DNA of 64,000 nt from Amphiura filiformis (Eukaryota > Echinodermata > Ophiuroidea > Amphilepidida > Amphiuridae), in NCBI RefSeq assembly GCF_039555335.1, contig NC_092644.1, positions 48,276,428 through 48,340,427 on the forward strand, given 5' to 3'. Shown here one piece after another: positions 36,506-48,252 of this stretch. The position numbers and the translations under genes were made by a program. Under the pieces are notes generated by a model, which did no database searches, was not told the origin of the DNA, and was given only the letters and a program-made list of their open reading frames with translations. Positions within the stretch are counted from its first letter, which is position 1. The number at the start of each line of letters is the position of its first letter.

Positions 36506-36760
36506 GCTAGCATCAGTGTGGTGGTCACATGACATAATCACATGGTCATCATGTGATTTCTACTATTGACATGTGTGTCTCATGTGACTATCATGAGGTT
36601 CTTGCTTGCATAGCCAGGGTCCAACATTCCTGAAATATGTAGACAAGCAACGAGAAAATAGATGGTTAAGTTATAATTACTATCCGGAAGATTTTTACAT
36701 TTTTTACCTTTTTCAAAGAATTGGTTGATGGACAAAACCATTTCTTTGGCTAAAGGAATG

Positions 36761-36766
36761 AATAAA
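36761..36766 (+). terminator. Candidate polyadenylation signal of G-alpha
   Basis: AATAAA 256 nt after the stop codon, the first one in a plausible position. No cleavage-site evidence is available from sequence alone. Confidence 0.45.
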
Positions 36767-37640
36767 GAGCAATGCATGTTGTATCACACCTAGAGGTTAA
36801 CACAAAGAGGTACCGACTCCAAATGGTAAGGACCAAAATAGTTTGTCTTGTCAAAAACCTAATATCGAACAATATGCTATGTCTTCAAGTTTGAGCGTTG
36901 CAAAGCTTTTTTTGCATGTGGGTGATTCTCTGAAAAGAGTAACTTTTAAGTCCCGCGACTTTCGGCGCTCATAAAAGTTTTAAAAGCGGATTTATTTTTT
37001 ATTTTTTGGCTTAGTCATGGACTTTTGTATGTATAAAAATAGTTAAGAACATCCAAGTGGGGAAAAATTAATTTCTTGAGTCAAAAATTCTTCAATATCT
37101 GACGACCCCCCTGAAAACCCCATGTCCCGATGTCACGCACCAAATTTGAGTGATTTTGTAGTATTTTTGTGAGCAAGTGTGGGAAGTGAAAATTACCACT
37201 GACTGGGGTAAATATCATGTCTAAGAAGGTTTAAATGCTTAAAACCACTTCTAAAGTCAATTTTATGGAATAATTCAAAAATTTGTGTCGAAAAATTGCT
37301 GTCCCTTGGTTTTGCATCATTGCCGCCACATTGGCATCAAAGCGGCTGGAGGTGAAGACCAAATATCAGAGGTCAATAATTTGACCCTGTACGCTGCCTT
37401 TACAGACGACGAAAAACATCAACCCGAATAGGTGCACATTGGCACTCTTTTCCTGCCAATTTTGAGGGTATCTTCAAGTATACACGCTGCGTACCTTTAT
37501 TCAACATCATCTCCAAGCGTTTCTGATCAATTTGATATAAGTCTTATTGTTGAATTTTTCCGGAAAATAATGATGGTTGAATATGTCCCACAAGCTGTTG
37601 TGGTGATATGTAACACGTGGGTAAGCTTAACCCTGCTATT
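36767..37640. other. Intergenic sequence after G-alpha
   Basis: Contains the phrase GGTGATTCTCTGAAAAGAGT at 36921-36940, which looks like a repeat end, but no partner end was found. No gene. Confidence 0.35.
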
Positions 37641-37649
37641 AATCGTAAG

Positions 37650-38355
37650 CAATGTCTGAACCATCATCTCCGCTACATCAGTTGGCGTCACAATTTGCCG
37701 TGGCGGAGATGATTCTCTATAGGAATTCGTGTAGAAATATCATCTCCGTCACATCCCCATCATCTCCATCACATCACCGGATCTTGAGATACAGCGAAGT
37801 CCAGTTTAGTTTATCAGAAAATGCTTACCAATTCTAAACCTTCTCATCTGTATGAATTTCATTTTCAAGTAGTGTGAAAACATTACTGAAATCAAATGTC
37901 TGTGACGGAGATGATTCTCTATAGGAATTTGTGTAGAAATATCATCTCCGTCACATCACTATCATCTCCATCACAGCATTGTCATCTCCATCACAATTGT
38001 TGTTGACCTTTATTTGACCTTTGACCCAGACAACATGGAATTTACTATTTGGAATTGTAATTGATATTGTATGTGTTTACTATGTCAATAGAAATTTATT
38101 TAGTTATTTCAAGCAAAATTATGAATATACTTAAGTTTGTATAAAAAAAATACTAACAGACATGACATTTTCCGTACAGCCTGCCTCTCATTGTCCCAAC
38201 TAAATGACGAAAGTACAAAATCATATTTTTTTAAATGAAAAAAGCAAACATGAATCAAGCAACTTACAAGTTATCCATAAAACTCATAATTAAGAGTTTT
38301 AACAATTTATTTGTTCTTTTTTCCTTTTGGCCTAAATGTGACGGAGATGATGCTC
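37650..38355. repeat. Block tiled with CATCTCCGTCACA motifs
   Basis: ATCATCTCC(G/A)TCACA or its complement TGTGACGGAGATGAT occurs nine times (about 37662, 37702, 37739, 37757, 37901, 37941, 37959, 37979, 38338). Two copies enclose the phrase TTCTCTATAGGAATT and then TGTAGAAATATCATCTCC, so 37700-37775 and 37900-37995 are themselves repeats. Probably part of a mobile element with undefined ends. Confidence 0.7.
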
Positions 38356-39132
38356 ACCTGGCACAACCTGCAGATTACGCCCTCTATAATATAGAGGCGC
38401 CCTAAAGATTGCGCCAAATATTGTTTTCATGCACTAGAGACTTACATCCTTACAGATATGTAAAGGAAACATTTTTATAATCATTTTCAAATTCATATTT
38501 GCCTATCTTCCAATAGTACACCTTTTCAGAGAAATACCCATGTAGCACTTACCGCATATTATCGGCACAATGCATTACTCTCACAATGGAAACAAGCATG
38601 CACTTTAAATCGCAGTAAACCTGAGGTTCTCCTTTTTTTGCTGTGCCATGAGTGACAGGCAAATATGGTGGAGTTGGTACTCTTTGGGTCCAATCGCTTT
38701 CGGCTATTTGTTGAGATCTTATATTATTTTCTTGCCTACCAAACTAGGTATACGAGTGAGCCATTGAGAAGAGTTTCTAATTGGTCCCTGATGATGCTGG
38801 ATTTGTGGAAATGAAAAAATTGTATGAATAATGTTCTTGATACCAATGATTTTTTATTGATAAATGTTTTGAAACCAGTACTTAAAATATGATCAAATCA
38901 TGAAATATTGTTAAATTTGTTGGCTGTATGTCATTCAGTTATCATCCACCAAGCACATCCAGATCCAAATTAAACACTGAAATTGTTTTATTTTGAGCAT
39001 CATCAGGCTCGTTTAGCTTAATCGCATGTGGCGCTTGGTGAGTTTGTTTAGAATCAATTATTGATGCCTTGTTACATTCAACTCAAGTGCAGTGAAGCCC
39101 GTACTTAATACATGTCCATGAAATTTCAGCAT
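38356..39132. other. Unassigned intergenic sequence
   Basis: No gene. TGGTGGAGTTGGTACTCTTT near 38669 is the reverse complement of AAAGAGTACCAACTCCGCCA near 43125, a weak dispersed repeat pair. Confidence 0.4.
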
Positions 39133-39325
39133 ACTTGTAGTCGAGCCACTAAACTCTAGTCGAGTCATCTAGGTCTTGAGTCAAGTCTTTGAAGTGTTGA
39201 GTCGATTGGGATTTGAGACTCTAGTTCTAAAGTTCCAGTCTGAGTCATTGGGATTGGAGACTTAAGTCAAGTCACAAGTCCTAAAAAGTCAAGTTGACTC
39301 ATTTGAGTCTGAATTCCAGGTACAT
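39133..39325. repeat. GAGTC-rich degenerate repeat
   Basis: About fifteen GAGTC or AAGTC pentamers, such as TCGAGTCATCTAGGTCTTGA, with irregular spacing. Low-complexity, non-coding. Confidence 0.7.
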
Positions 39326-39456
39326 GAGCGTATCTTGAGTGTTTCTCTTGCCCATGTATAATAATGTATATGTTTCTCATTTGAATGGGATTATGAAGTT
39401 TGAACTGTTATTAATTTTAACATGCACTTTTTAATACATAATTAATATGTAATATT

Positions 39457-39567
39457 GGTTATTAGGTGAAGCGGAGGTATGGTACAGGAAATTATCAGGC
39501 GCGAAGTGTCAGTGTCACTGAGCGCACAATAATTTCCCGTACCATACCGACGCTGAACCTAATAACG
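39457..39567. other. Strong 111-nt hairpin
   Basis: GGTTATTAGGTGAAGCGGAG and its partner near 39540-39567 form arms of about 39 bp with few mismatches, through GGTATGGTAC / GTACCATACC and GAAATTAT / ATAATTTC. The loop segment carries TGTCAGTGTCACTGAGCGC. Either a very short foldback element or a structured RNA. Confidence 0.75.
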
Positions 39568-39890
39568 AATTTATTATACCACTAAGTCATTCTAAATATT
39601 GAAATAATTACGTTTAAAAAATTTTAATTGATGCAAAATAGGAAAAACATTACAAAAATTAGATGACTGTTCCACGTATTACGTATCGCATGCATTTTAC
39701 ACGCCCGGTTTACACGAATTGCCTTAATATGCGTACCTCGCCATATACGCATATTGTGCTTGCGCAATAAGATCTCCCTGACTAGATATAAAGCGTATTA
39801 TATGCACTCACTGACTAGATATGAAAATATTTCCAGTTAGGGGTGTTCTTTGATGTTTCCCTTAGTGGTATGATAATATATAATTAAATT

Positions 39891-40024
39891 GATTGCTCTA
39901 TTCCTGTTGAAATCAACCTTAATCTCCCACACAGTGTGACTCCATTTGAATGTACACCCCATGTGAGGGAGATTAAGGTCATGTCTTCCATAGAGGGTGT
40001 GTGGATTGCAACTGGTATAGTCCA
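39891..40024. mobile_element. GGGCTATT-family element, internally deleted
   Basis: TTGCTCTATTCCTGTTGAAA at the left and GGATTGCAACTGGTATAGTC at the right, with the characteristic GAGATTAAGGTCATGTCTTC near 39969. The centre is shortened. Confidence 0.8.
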
Positions 40025-40272
40025 TCATACAGCGATGTTTTTTTACAAATCCCACCCTTTTGAATAAATCAATTGAAATATGTATATTTTTGTAAATATT
40101 ACTAAATTGTACAGTGATACCAAAATTCAACGCCTTTCATAATGATTGTGTCTTTGGAAGAAAACTGATGCATTGCTGATTATTGTCATCCATTAGATTA
40201 AAACCTAGAGCTTAAAGCCATATTGTAACATTTCCATATGAGATAGAATTGTTTGTCTTTTCCACAAAATGT

Positions 40273-40460
40273 TAAAGGCCCATTCAGTGATTTGCTCATC
40301 TGGACGATCGTAAAGATCATTAAAATTCAGAGTTGGGTACATTTGTCTTTGTCATAGATGTGCTAACAAATCCTGCTAGTGGTTCAGCCGAAAGCCATGT
40401 ATTTAAGACAAAATAAGGCATTTACATGAATCTGTAATTTGTATACTGACAGTATTATAA
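40273..40460 (+). repeat. Dispersed repeat, copy 2 (pair with 18332-18520)
   Basis: AAAGGCCCATTCAGTGATTT, then GGACGATCGTAAAGATC and CATAGATGTGCTAACAAATC, match 18332-18520 in order. An 80-codon ORF following at 40481 is not recognised. Confidence 0.75.
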
Positions 40461-41306
40461 ATTAGCCAAATTTTGCCAAATTGTTCATTTCAAAAATAAC
40501 AAATCACAATTTGAATGACATATCCTTCACTTTTAAGCAATTTATAAACAATTTTAATTTTTTTTACACTTGCACTGGGATCACTGAATGGAACTTTAAT
40601 TTAATTGACAGATATGTCCCCTTTGAATTTTGTCACAATCAGATGAGGCGAAGCACACAAAAATCGCTATTTATTACCAGGGCATATGTCGCCAATGCGT
40701 GTCACTCTGTCAATCGTGACTGAGGCTAATATTTTGATCGTAAGGTTACGTGCATACTTTACAGAAGCTAAGGCAGGCTGCCTAGTTAATAGTTATAACA
40801 TCCCATGCATTGTCAATTAACACAGATTGGTACACTAGTGGGTCGCACACAGGTTGTGTTCAAATGTACATGTTCTGTCCGAGCATTAATTGTACAGACA
40901 GTAAAATAGATTAACTGTCAGTCTTTCTTCAGTACATAGCAGACAATTCATATTTTTTGTCCAAGAAAACAATACTCACTACGTTTTGAAGAAGCAGACT
41001 TCTTTTTCAACACTATTATTGTGAGGATCTTGTTTACTTGACTGCAGAGGATGCTGGGTTGCCAGTTCTTTTTCTACAAGGATCATCAAAGACATGATGA
41101 AGATATGTCTTAATTGTTGATCGCCATCACTTCCTATCCAACGTTTATATCTATCTGCTCCTTATACCTTCTTCACTACATTTTTCAAGTGATGTCAACA
41201 TTTAGCAATGCATCCGTTTTCTTCAGTCATTAAACCAAATTACAAGTGCACATTTTGGGTTGTTCCATATGTTACATTTTTTGTATAGTATTTATGAGAA
41301 TCAAAA
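40461..41306. other. Unassigned intergenic sequence
   Basis: Only short ORFs without recognisable domains. No element boundaries found. Confidence 0.35.
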
Positions 41307-41496
41307 TGAGCTATTCCAGTTGAAATCCATACACCCCCTGTGGTAGACATGACCTTAATCTCCCACACAGTGGGTGTAAATTTCAAATGGGGTTACCTGA
41401 ATGGATAACGATATTTAAAATGTACACCCCATATGTAGAAGATTAAGGTCATGGCTTCCATAAGGGGTGTATGGATTATAACAGGAATAGCTCATT
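41307..41496. mobile_element. GGGCTATT-family element
   Basis: TGAGCTATTCCAGTTGAAAT at the left; TGGATTATAACAGGAATAGC at the right. The interior has CATGACCTTAATCTCCCACA and its mirror GAAGATTAAGGTCATGGC. Confidence 0.9.
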
Positions 41497-42734
41497 GCCA
41501 GAAAGTTACCAAATAGATTTTGTTTGTAAATATAGGTACATGTAGAAGGTTTATGAGATATTTTTCAACATTTTCACCAAAAAGAGTACTGATTTTATAT
41601 GTATATATTGTGTACCGGGACTATGCCTTGTTCCCTTATAGCCACCAATTTGGAACTTTCGAATATTTGTTTTGTAGGATACAAGTACTGTGTTACTTTT
41701 TCTTTTGATTGAATTGTTATCTTACTGTATCTAGGCCTATGCCATTATATTTATGGTTTTCTTTATATTACTTCAGAAATAAAGGTAACACCCTATATCC
41801 TTTACACCTAAATATTGTATCTGAAGCAGTAACCCATCATTTAAAAGGTTTTACTGCCAAGGACAAATTAGGCATCAGCCTTTGTTTCTATTTATGACTG
41901 CAAAAATAGTGTGATTTCAAAGAAAATATCACTTTTTTTACCAAATATTTGAAACTGTTTACATCAAATTAAAGAATGTACAGGTATCCACAACGCAATT
42001 AGTTACAGCTCCATAATGCGTATTACAGGAAAATTGTACACAATACAGTTACTAACCTCGCGTAATGCCTTGCGTAGAATGTGCTTGCTTTATTGCGTTT
42101 CATACACATTCAGAGCACATAATTTCAAATAATGGAAAATTGACAATTTTCTGAATGAAAAATTTCATGTTCCCCTTTGGTTTACATTTAAGCATGTTGT
42201 GCCCCCCCCCCCTAATTTCTCAATTTTGCATTTCCCTTTATTTACCTGGAATAACTTTCCCGGCATACACAATAAAATTGTGCTCCCCTTGTATATTACC
42301 CTATTCCCCTGGTGTAAATATCAATCGGTCCCTACAAATCACAACAAATTGTATATAGGAATTCATGTTTTTTTATTGTACAATGAACAATCAATGCCTT
42401 TCCAAAGATGTAAAAATCACACACAAAATAATGTTTTCGTGAAAATAACAGCATTTGCAGAAATTCTTGATTGCAAGTGACCATCTGGTATGGTTGTTGT
42501 TTTGTAAGATAGGAAAGTCTGACATATAAGAGGGGAAGCAGTTCATGTAAATAAAAAAATACATAACTGAAAAATATAACTTGAAAATGCATCTGGGCAA
42601 AGTTGATCTGAGCCTAAATTATTCAAAAAAATTTATCAGTGAGAGTTTTTGAACACTCTTCACAATCTTTTATTACTGTATAAAACTGACAAAGATAGGT
42701 AGAAAATTAGAACATTTCATTGAAAAATGGCCTT
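41497..42734. other. Unassigned intergenic sequence
   Basis: Several ORFs of 60-93 codons on both strands, none recognisable. A C10 run lies at about 42200-42211. No gene called. Confidence 0.35.
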
Positions 42735-43003
42735 TAGGCGACAAAAAAAACCCTGTTCTATGGACCTGACCGACCCAGAATTTGTGTTTTAGAGAATTTA
42801 TCAGCCATTTTTTGCCTAAAAGATATTAATTGTGGTGGAACGTTTTTAGAAAATATGTTTGCAAAAACATTATCAGATTTTGGTGAAATTTTTGGGGTCA
42901 TTTTAGCCTCCGGAGAAAAACAAAACAAAAATGACCGACCGACCGACCCTACTTGATAGGTCTGTCTGCCCATAGAACAGTGTTGGGGTTTTTTTTGTCG
43001 CCT
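42735..43003. mobile_element. AGGCGACAAAAAAAACCC miniature element
   Basis: The left end AGGCGACAAAAAAAACCCTG, then TTCTATGG, is mirrored at the right by CCATAGAACAG and GGGTTTTTTTTGTCGCCT. GACCGACC tandem units lie at about 42933-42948. A 98-codon minus ORF over it is not a recognised protein. Confidence 0.82.
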
Positions 43004-43723
43004 CACTTCTAATTCTTTGTTGCACTGTGTAACTCTTGCACAAATATTGCTCATGTCCCATTCGATTGTTCAATTAGCCCATTTAAGAAACCTTGCTCTG
43101 TATTTGACCCAATGAGGTAGAATCAAAGAGTACCAACTCCGCCATGTTTGTGTGAAGCCCATAAGCGATAAGCAATAAACCAAGATGGCAGATTTACCAT
43201 AGCATTACATATGGTGCAATTTTGAATCGGTATTCTTTGGGTATAATATCTTTGATTTGACCCCAATATGTAGAGATGAGTTTCGGTACCCAATACAATC
43301 AAAGGCCATTCAATAAATGTATTCTTATTACTTACGAAGGGTACTGTTCGTTCAGTAAAATGGAATTTATGGCTCATCTTAAGTTACAAACAATTTCAAG
43401 ACTTACGAAGTGTCATAAAGTTTAGTGAAATGGACCCCAGGTGATTTGTAAAATTAAGTGTAAGAAAAGGAATTTGTATAATTAATATAAAAAAATATTG
43501 AATGTTTTATTCATGAAATGGCACACAAATTTTCATTGTGTGAAATATGAACTGCCCCATCAACCCAGCAAAACTAGCCTAGTTGAATGGATGGAACAGT
43601 CCTTATTTCAGCTCATGTAAATATTTGCACCATTGTACCATGGCATTGTACTCATAAACATTCATTTTTGTATAATATATAGAATATTCCAGATTATGCT
43701 TATTGAGATTTTGTCATCACTTC

Positions 43724-43860
43724 ATGCGCGATAAGGTGCTGGATTCTATATCTGGTGGGTAATAGTTTGAGCTCCTGCAGCACTGTTCACAGCCTTTTGC
43801 AAAGATCTTACACTGCTGCCGACCGATAGCGTAAAAAGAACTAGGTCACACATGTGCCAC
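43724..43860 (+). mobile_element. Possible tRNA-headed SINE fragment
   Basis: GCGCGATAAGGTGCTGGATT and GGTAATAGTTTGAGCTCC have the spacing and look of tRNA A and B boxes and are followed by a short unrelated body. No clear 3' tail, so this is a weak call. Confidence 0.3.
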
Positions 43861-44037
43861 ACGATGCAGCTATGCAGATTGATGATGACTTGATTCAATT
43901 AGCCAATCAGAACCTGATTTCATATTTTCACCATAAACTGCTCCAAATCCGGCACTGCAATAGGTCTTTGCAAATTGGTGTTGTAAGCTCTTGTGAAATA
44001 CAATTGAGGCCAGCTTGAAAAAATGTCCCATGCAGTA

Positions 44038-44266
44038 TTAAAGTTTGTTCGGCTTATATAAGTTGGAAAAAATAAAGACTCATAACACCTTGCATTAGAA
44101 TGGCATGCACGCTGTTTGGCGCAGTGCTTGCAGTGCTTTTGCTAGTTGTGCGTTGACTGAAGCACACTTATGTGAAATTACGAGAGCGTGAGTTGGGACT
44201 TTATTGATGGCCGCAGTAACAAAAGCCAAATAATTTTCCGCCTTATATAAGTCTAACAAACTTTAC
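44038..44266. mobile_element. 229-bp miniature element, TIRs about 28 bp
   Basis: TAAAGTTTGTTCGGCTTATA (left) against TATAAGTCTAACAAACTTTA (right), complementary with few mismatches. Non-coding interior. Confidence 0.7.
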
Positions 44267-44286
44267 CCAGATCATGGATAAAAATT

Positions 44287-44524
44287 AAGCCCCATGGGCA
44301 CAACTGCCTTTCTTACAGTGCCTTTGATTAGTTAATTACATGATATAATCATCTGAGTAACCAATCACAATAGAGCTCTAAGATCTCTCAATTTAGCCCT
44401 TCTGACCATTTTTATCACATCTCTGATGATTGCTTCAATACATGATATACATCCCTTCCTAACCAATCAAAATACTTCTTAGAGGCTGATGATAACTCAG
44501 CTGGTAATGCCCATGGGGTTATAA
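44287..44524. mobile_element. CCCATGGGCAC-family element
   Basis: Starts AAGCCCCATGGGCACAACTG and ends GGTAATGCCCATGGGGTT, giving short inverted ends. It contains TTAATTACATGATATAATCA and AACCAATCACAATAGAGC, as at 29120-29570. Confidence 0.82.
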
Positions 44525-44526
44525 TG

Positions 44527-44924
44527 AAAGACAGAAATAAAGACTAGTTTGCGCCTGACGTCATCTGTCAATCAAACTCGAGCAGTTTGTTTACAAGTGT
44601 TGTGATGATACGAGTTGCTGAACACGGCGATAAAACAGGGCGCTTATTGTTAATTTTGCACCTTCAAACATACAAACCATCTCAAAAGTTAGGTATTTAC
44701 AGTAGGAAACTTTCTTTTGCGAAGGCACTATGTCAACAATGCCTAGAAAAGTTGCTTTTTACCTGATAAAAGTACGTAATTTTTCACCATTCACTGCTAT
44801 TCCTTTTCTCCGATCGGCACCAGATAAATCGACCTTCCTTGTATGCATTATTAACCAACCAAGGATCGTAGAGAATTTGATTGACAGTGACGTCAGACGC
44901 AAACTAGTCTTTTTATCTTTGTCT
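44527..44924. mobile_element. 398-bp element with CRE-containing terminal repeats
   Basis: The left repeat AAAGACTAGTTTGCGCCTGA continues to GTCAATCAAACT. The right repeat has GATTGACAGTGACGTCAGAC, then GCAAACTAGTCTTT. Arms are about 50 bp. Both arms contain the palindrome TGACGTCA (44556-44563 and 44888-44895). Abuts the element at 44287-44524. Confidence 0.85.
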
Positions 44925-45575
44925 TCAATTATAGGGTAGCTGATCCTGGTTGTGGCATGAGATCACAACAGTCAGCAACAATCTGTAAGTGTACTGACAT
45001 CTGGATTGGCATAGTGCACTATCACATTGTATTGTAGAATACTAAGTTTTTATTAGAGCACAAGAACAATCACAAGGATAAAGTTCATTCCTGGAAATAT
45101 TTCTTACTGACACTAACTCACTTTCAGAAATTTTACATGTAATTTTACTCTCTTCTTAGTTTAAATTGTATATAATGTATTCACAATTTGTTTCAGGGAC
45201 TCAATAGCAATGTACATCATGTTATATAGGTATTCACAAGTGACGTATTTCACAATTGTTAACAAAATGTTTATATTGTTTGTGTCAGCAAATTGTTTAC
45301 TCCAGTGTAGGAGTAGAATTTACATTTGAGAAATGTATTCTGTCAAAATGATAAACAAATTGGACTTTTTTTTTCATGATTTTCAAAGATGGTACTGATT
45401 GGTGTGAATTTGTCAAAGATCACAAAATTAACCATTTGTGTCTTTTATCTTGTTAATCAAGATATGAAAAAAGTAAATGAGTTGTGTATAAAAAAAAGTG
45501 ACATACATGTGTCATCAAAGGATTTAAACTTATTAGGATGCAGTGTGAAAGTGGGAAAATTGGATTTGTTTCTGA
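44925..45575. other. Unassigned intergenic sequence
   Basis: No gene or element recognised. One 66-codon ORF at 45389-45589 has no known domain. Confidence 0.35.
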
Positions 45576-45629
45576 AATCTCTTTCATAGGCATACATCTC
45601 TTTCATAGGCATACATCTCTTTCATAGGA
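45576..45629 (+). repeat. 19-bp tandem repeat, 2.7 copies
   Basis: Unit ATCTCTTTCATAGGCATAC repeated with no visible change. Confidence 0.9.
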
Positions 45630-45791
45630 GCAACTTGCTCTCTCTGACTCGAAATCAGACAATCAAAATGTGTACCATTCATTTTCCTGAATTCCCAATT
45701 TCAAAAATTTATAAAATGGACCAAATTAGTAAAAAAAAAACCTAGATTAATAAATAATAATGTTGCATTTGTTGTTTTTCGGGTTTTGTAC

Positions 45792-45887
45792 AAAATCTAA
45801 ACATTTTGCATGGGACCTCGGAATATCCTCTTCGGGGCTGCCCCCTTGGGATATTCCTTGGTTCCAAAGTCAAAATGTTTAGATTTT
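45792..45887. other. 96-nt near-perfect hairpin
   Basis: AAAATCTAAACATTTTG at the left pairs perfectly with CAAAATGTTTAGATTTT at the right. GGAATATCC and GGATATTCC continue the stem inward, and the tip GGGGCTGCCCC can pair with itself. Confidence 0.8.
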
Positions 45888-46608
45888 CATAAATACGATC
45901 AGAACAATAGTTATTATCCTTTGATTTATTGATTGATAACTATCAAAAAGGATAGCATTTTCTTAATCATGTTGATTGTCAAGTACATCTTTAAAATACC
46001 AGGTATTATTTTGGACTAGCCTGTAAAAAAATTTTTAATTGCCATATATTATGAGTGCTATTCTATTTCCTTGTGACTTGTGAGCTTTGGTCATTCACAG
46101 ATTCTATTAAGTAAATCATGATTACATTTCAAAACATTTAAGTGAAATTCTCCAGTCTACATTATACATGTACATGTTTTGTTGGTCACTTATACACATG
46201 ATTATGGAAGTCTTTCAACCTGTCTGTTAATCCTAAATTGCGCTCTCGCCACTTTTGATGGCATTCTGTGCTTTGTGGAGCGCCATAAAAATAATTTATA
46301 ATAATTATAATAATAATGGCCCATTTCTTATTTATCCTATGCTCACAACCTCAGCATAATTATATAAACAGATTTGAACACAGCCTTGTATACATACGGT
46401 AGTACAAAATCATGATGTGAAGCAACAAAGTTTTTGTAGTCAAAGATCTTGCTTTTTTTCTTGTCAAAATATCATGCATTCCTATGTCACATTTGCCTTA
46501 CTTTGAAAACATTCTACAAATTGGACAATTATGTAAATATTGTGATTAAAATGATTGCATAATGTTTACTGCCACCAAATGATGTAGTGTCAACCCTTTG
46601 GGTTATAA
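45888..46608. other. Unassigned intergenic sequence
   Basis: No gene. GAGCGCCATAAAAATAATTT, then ATAATAATAATGG near 46280-46318, resembles a SINE tail but lacks a recognisable head. Confidence 0.35.
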
Positions 46609-46834
46609 TGGGCTGTTCTATTTAAAGATGGAAGATGTTTCATCTTCCACAGGGGGAGTATGAATTTTAAATGCAATGACCACATTAGACAGCTCAATTT
46701 GAATTTCATACACCCTCTGAGATTCAACCTGAATCTTGCACAGAGGGAGGAAAAATTTCAAATGAGTTGCGTAATGTGCTACTTCTATTTTAAATTTATA
46801 CTCCCCCCCCCCCCTGTGAATGGATTAGCCCATT
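46609..46834. mobile_element. Diverged relative of the GGGCTATT family
   Basis: TGGGCTGTTCTATTTAAAGA at the left and GTGAATGGATTAGCCCA at the right, with CTTCCACAGGGGGAGTATG and CTCAATTTGAATTTCATACA inside. Matches the 35233-35505 variant most closely. Holds a C13 run at about 46803-46814. Confidence 0.7.
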
Positions 46835-47811
46835 GTAGTATTAAGGTAGATTTTATAATAATTTTATAAAGATTAATATTGAAAATAGATTTGCAGTTTA
46901 TACAGAATAGAATATTGTTGCACCAATAAAGACCGTTTACACTGAAAATGTTACACTATTAAAATGTCGGTGTATTCTTATTTCTGTTTAGGGTGTGAGC
47001 TGTATGGGTTTATTATTCCCATGGTGTGTGTGACCATAACTACCCTGCTTTCACATTGTTATATTTACTCTGTTGCCATACAAAACACATCACAAGAAGT
47101 AAGTCCCCCTCTCAACATTTTCGTCATAACATCGAAAGGTAAAACTTTGTACCAATAAAACTAACTTAGAAATAATTATATGACCGTTTCCTGGGTGTTG
47201 TGTGAAAATGAAAGATGTCCCATGACTTGATGACTGAATGAGCCCAAATGGAAGATAAAAACTGCCCAATTCAAAAGTCACAAAAGTTGATTCATGGCTT
47301 ATCTCTAATGGTTGAGTTGAGTGCACCAAGTGAACATTTACTCTATCAACATGTTTATAGTGGGAGCAGATGTACGGTTACATTGGCGTATAAATTATAT
47401 CCTGTCAGAAATTGTCCGGAAACTTGCCCACTATAAACACTAGCCGTAACAGGTTTGTACCGTATATGATATCTTTCTCAATCGAAGGATATTGGCACGA
47501 AATATTTGCACTATGAACACACGAGGATGTAGTTTTGCCAGAAGTAGCAGCCTCTTCATGATGCGTTGGATGCGCGCAGGACATTTTAATATGCTTCTCA
47601 GCTCCAAGAGTCATCCAAACAGAAGCTATCTGTTTGCCGCCATCATTACACTATTGAACAGGCAGTTTATAGCTTTGGTTATAGATTTTATAATGTCCAA
47701 ATTTCTGATCAAATGTTGTCCTGAAGCTCCTGGTTTTGAGCATATTAGAAGCTAAAAAATCTGTCAGCATAGACTCGAGGGTCTATGGTTTCTGAGTACA
47801 AATTTCACAAT
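46835..47811. other. Unassigned intergenic sequence
   Basis: Several ORFs of 60-90 codons overlap on both strands. None matches a protein I recognise, and no exon-like splice context was found. Confidence 0.35.
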
Positions 47812-48252
47812 GAAACTTTTTTAAATTAGTCCAAAAATATTTTATGAAATGTAAAAGTGTAAAAAGGTATGCATAGCCCTATTTGTTTTACACATGTGGA
47901 CCAATTTATAGCATCACACGTCATTGCGTTCAGTCACAATGGTTGTGCAAGAAAAGAGGCAGTTTTAAAAGTTGCACCAGAGTCCATAGCAGTCAGGTTT
48001 TCTTTAACAAACACATGAATAGACCTGGCCTACTGTATTGTTTGAGAACTGCTCCTATGGACTCGGATGCAACTTTTTAACACTGTTTAAAACGGTCTCT
48101 TTTTTACATAATGAACCATTGTGACTAAACGCATAATGACGTGACGCTATAATTTGGTCCATATGTATAAAAAACAAATAAGGCTATCCATACACTTTTA
48201 CACATTTTTTATTTTGTCAAATATTTTTCGACTTATTTTAAAAAAAGTATTT
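47812..48252. mobile_element. Foldback element at the head of the 641-bp satellite
   Basis: Left arm pieces, in order: AAAATATTTTATGAAATGTAAAAGTGTA, GCATAGCCCTATTTGTTTTA, TGTGGACCAATTTATAGC, GTCACAATGGTT. All are mirrored at 48110-48240. Arms are about 165-220 bp and the loop carries GTCCATAGCAGT / ACTGCTCCTATGGAC, which also pairs. The right arm is the sequence that recurs in the following tandem array. Confidence 0.82.

Noticed and set aside
42758..43054. 98-codon minus-strand ORF
   Set aside because: Covers the AGGCGACAAAAAAAACCC miniature element; peptide not recognised.
47492..47755. 87-codon ORF as an exon
   Set aside because: No acceptor and donor pair of good quality around it and no recognisable similarity.
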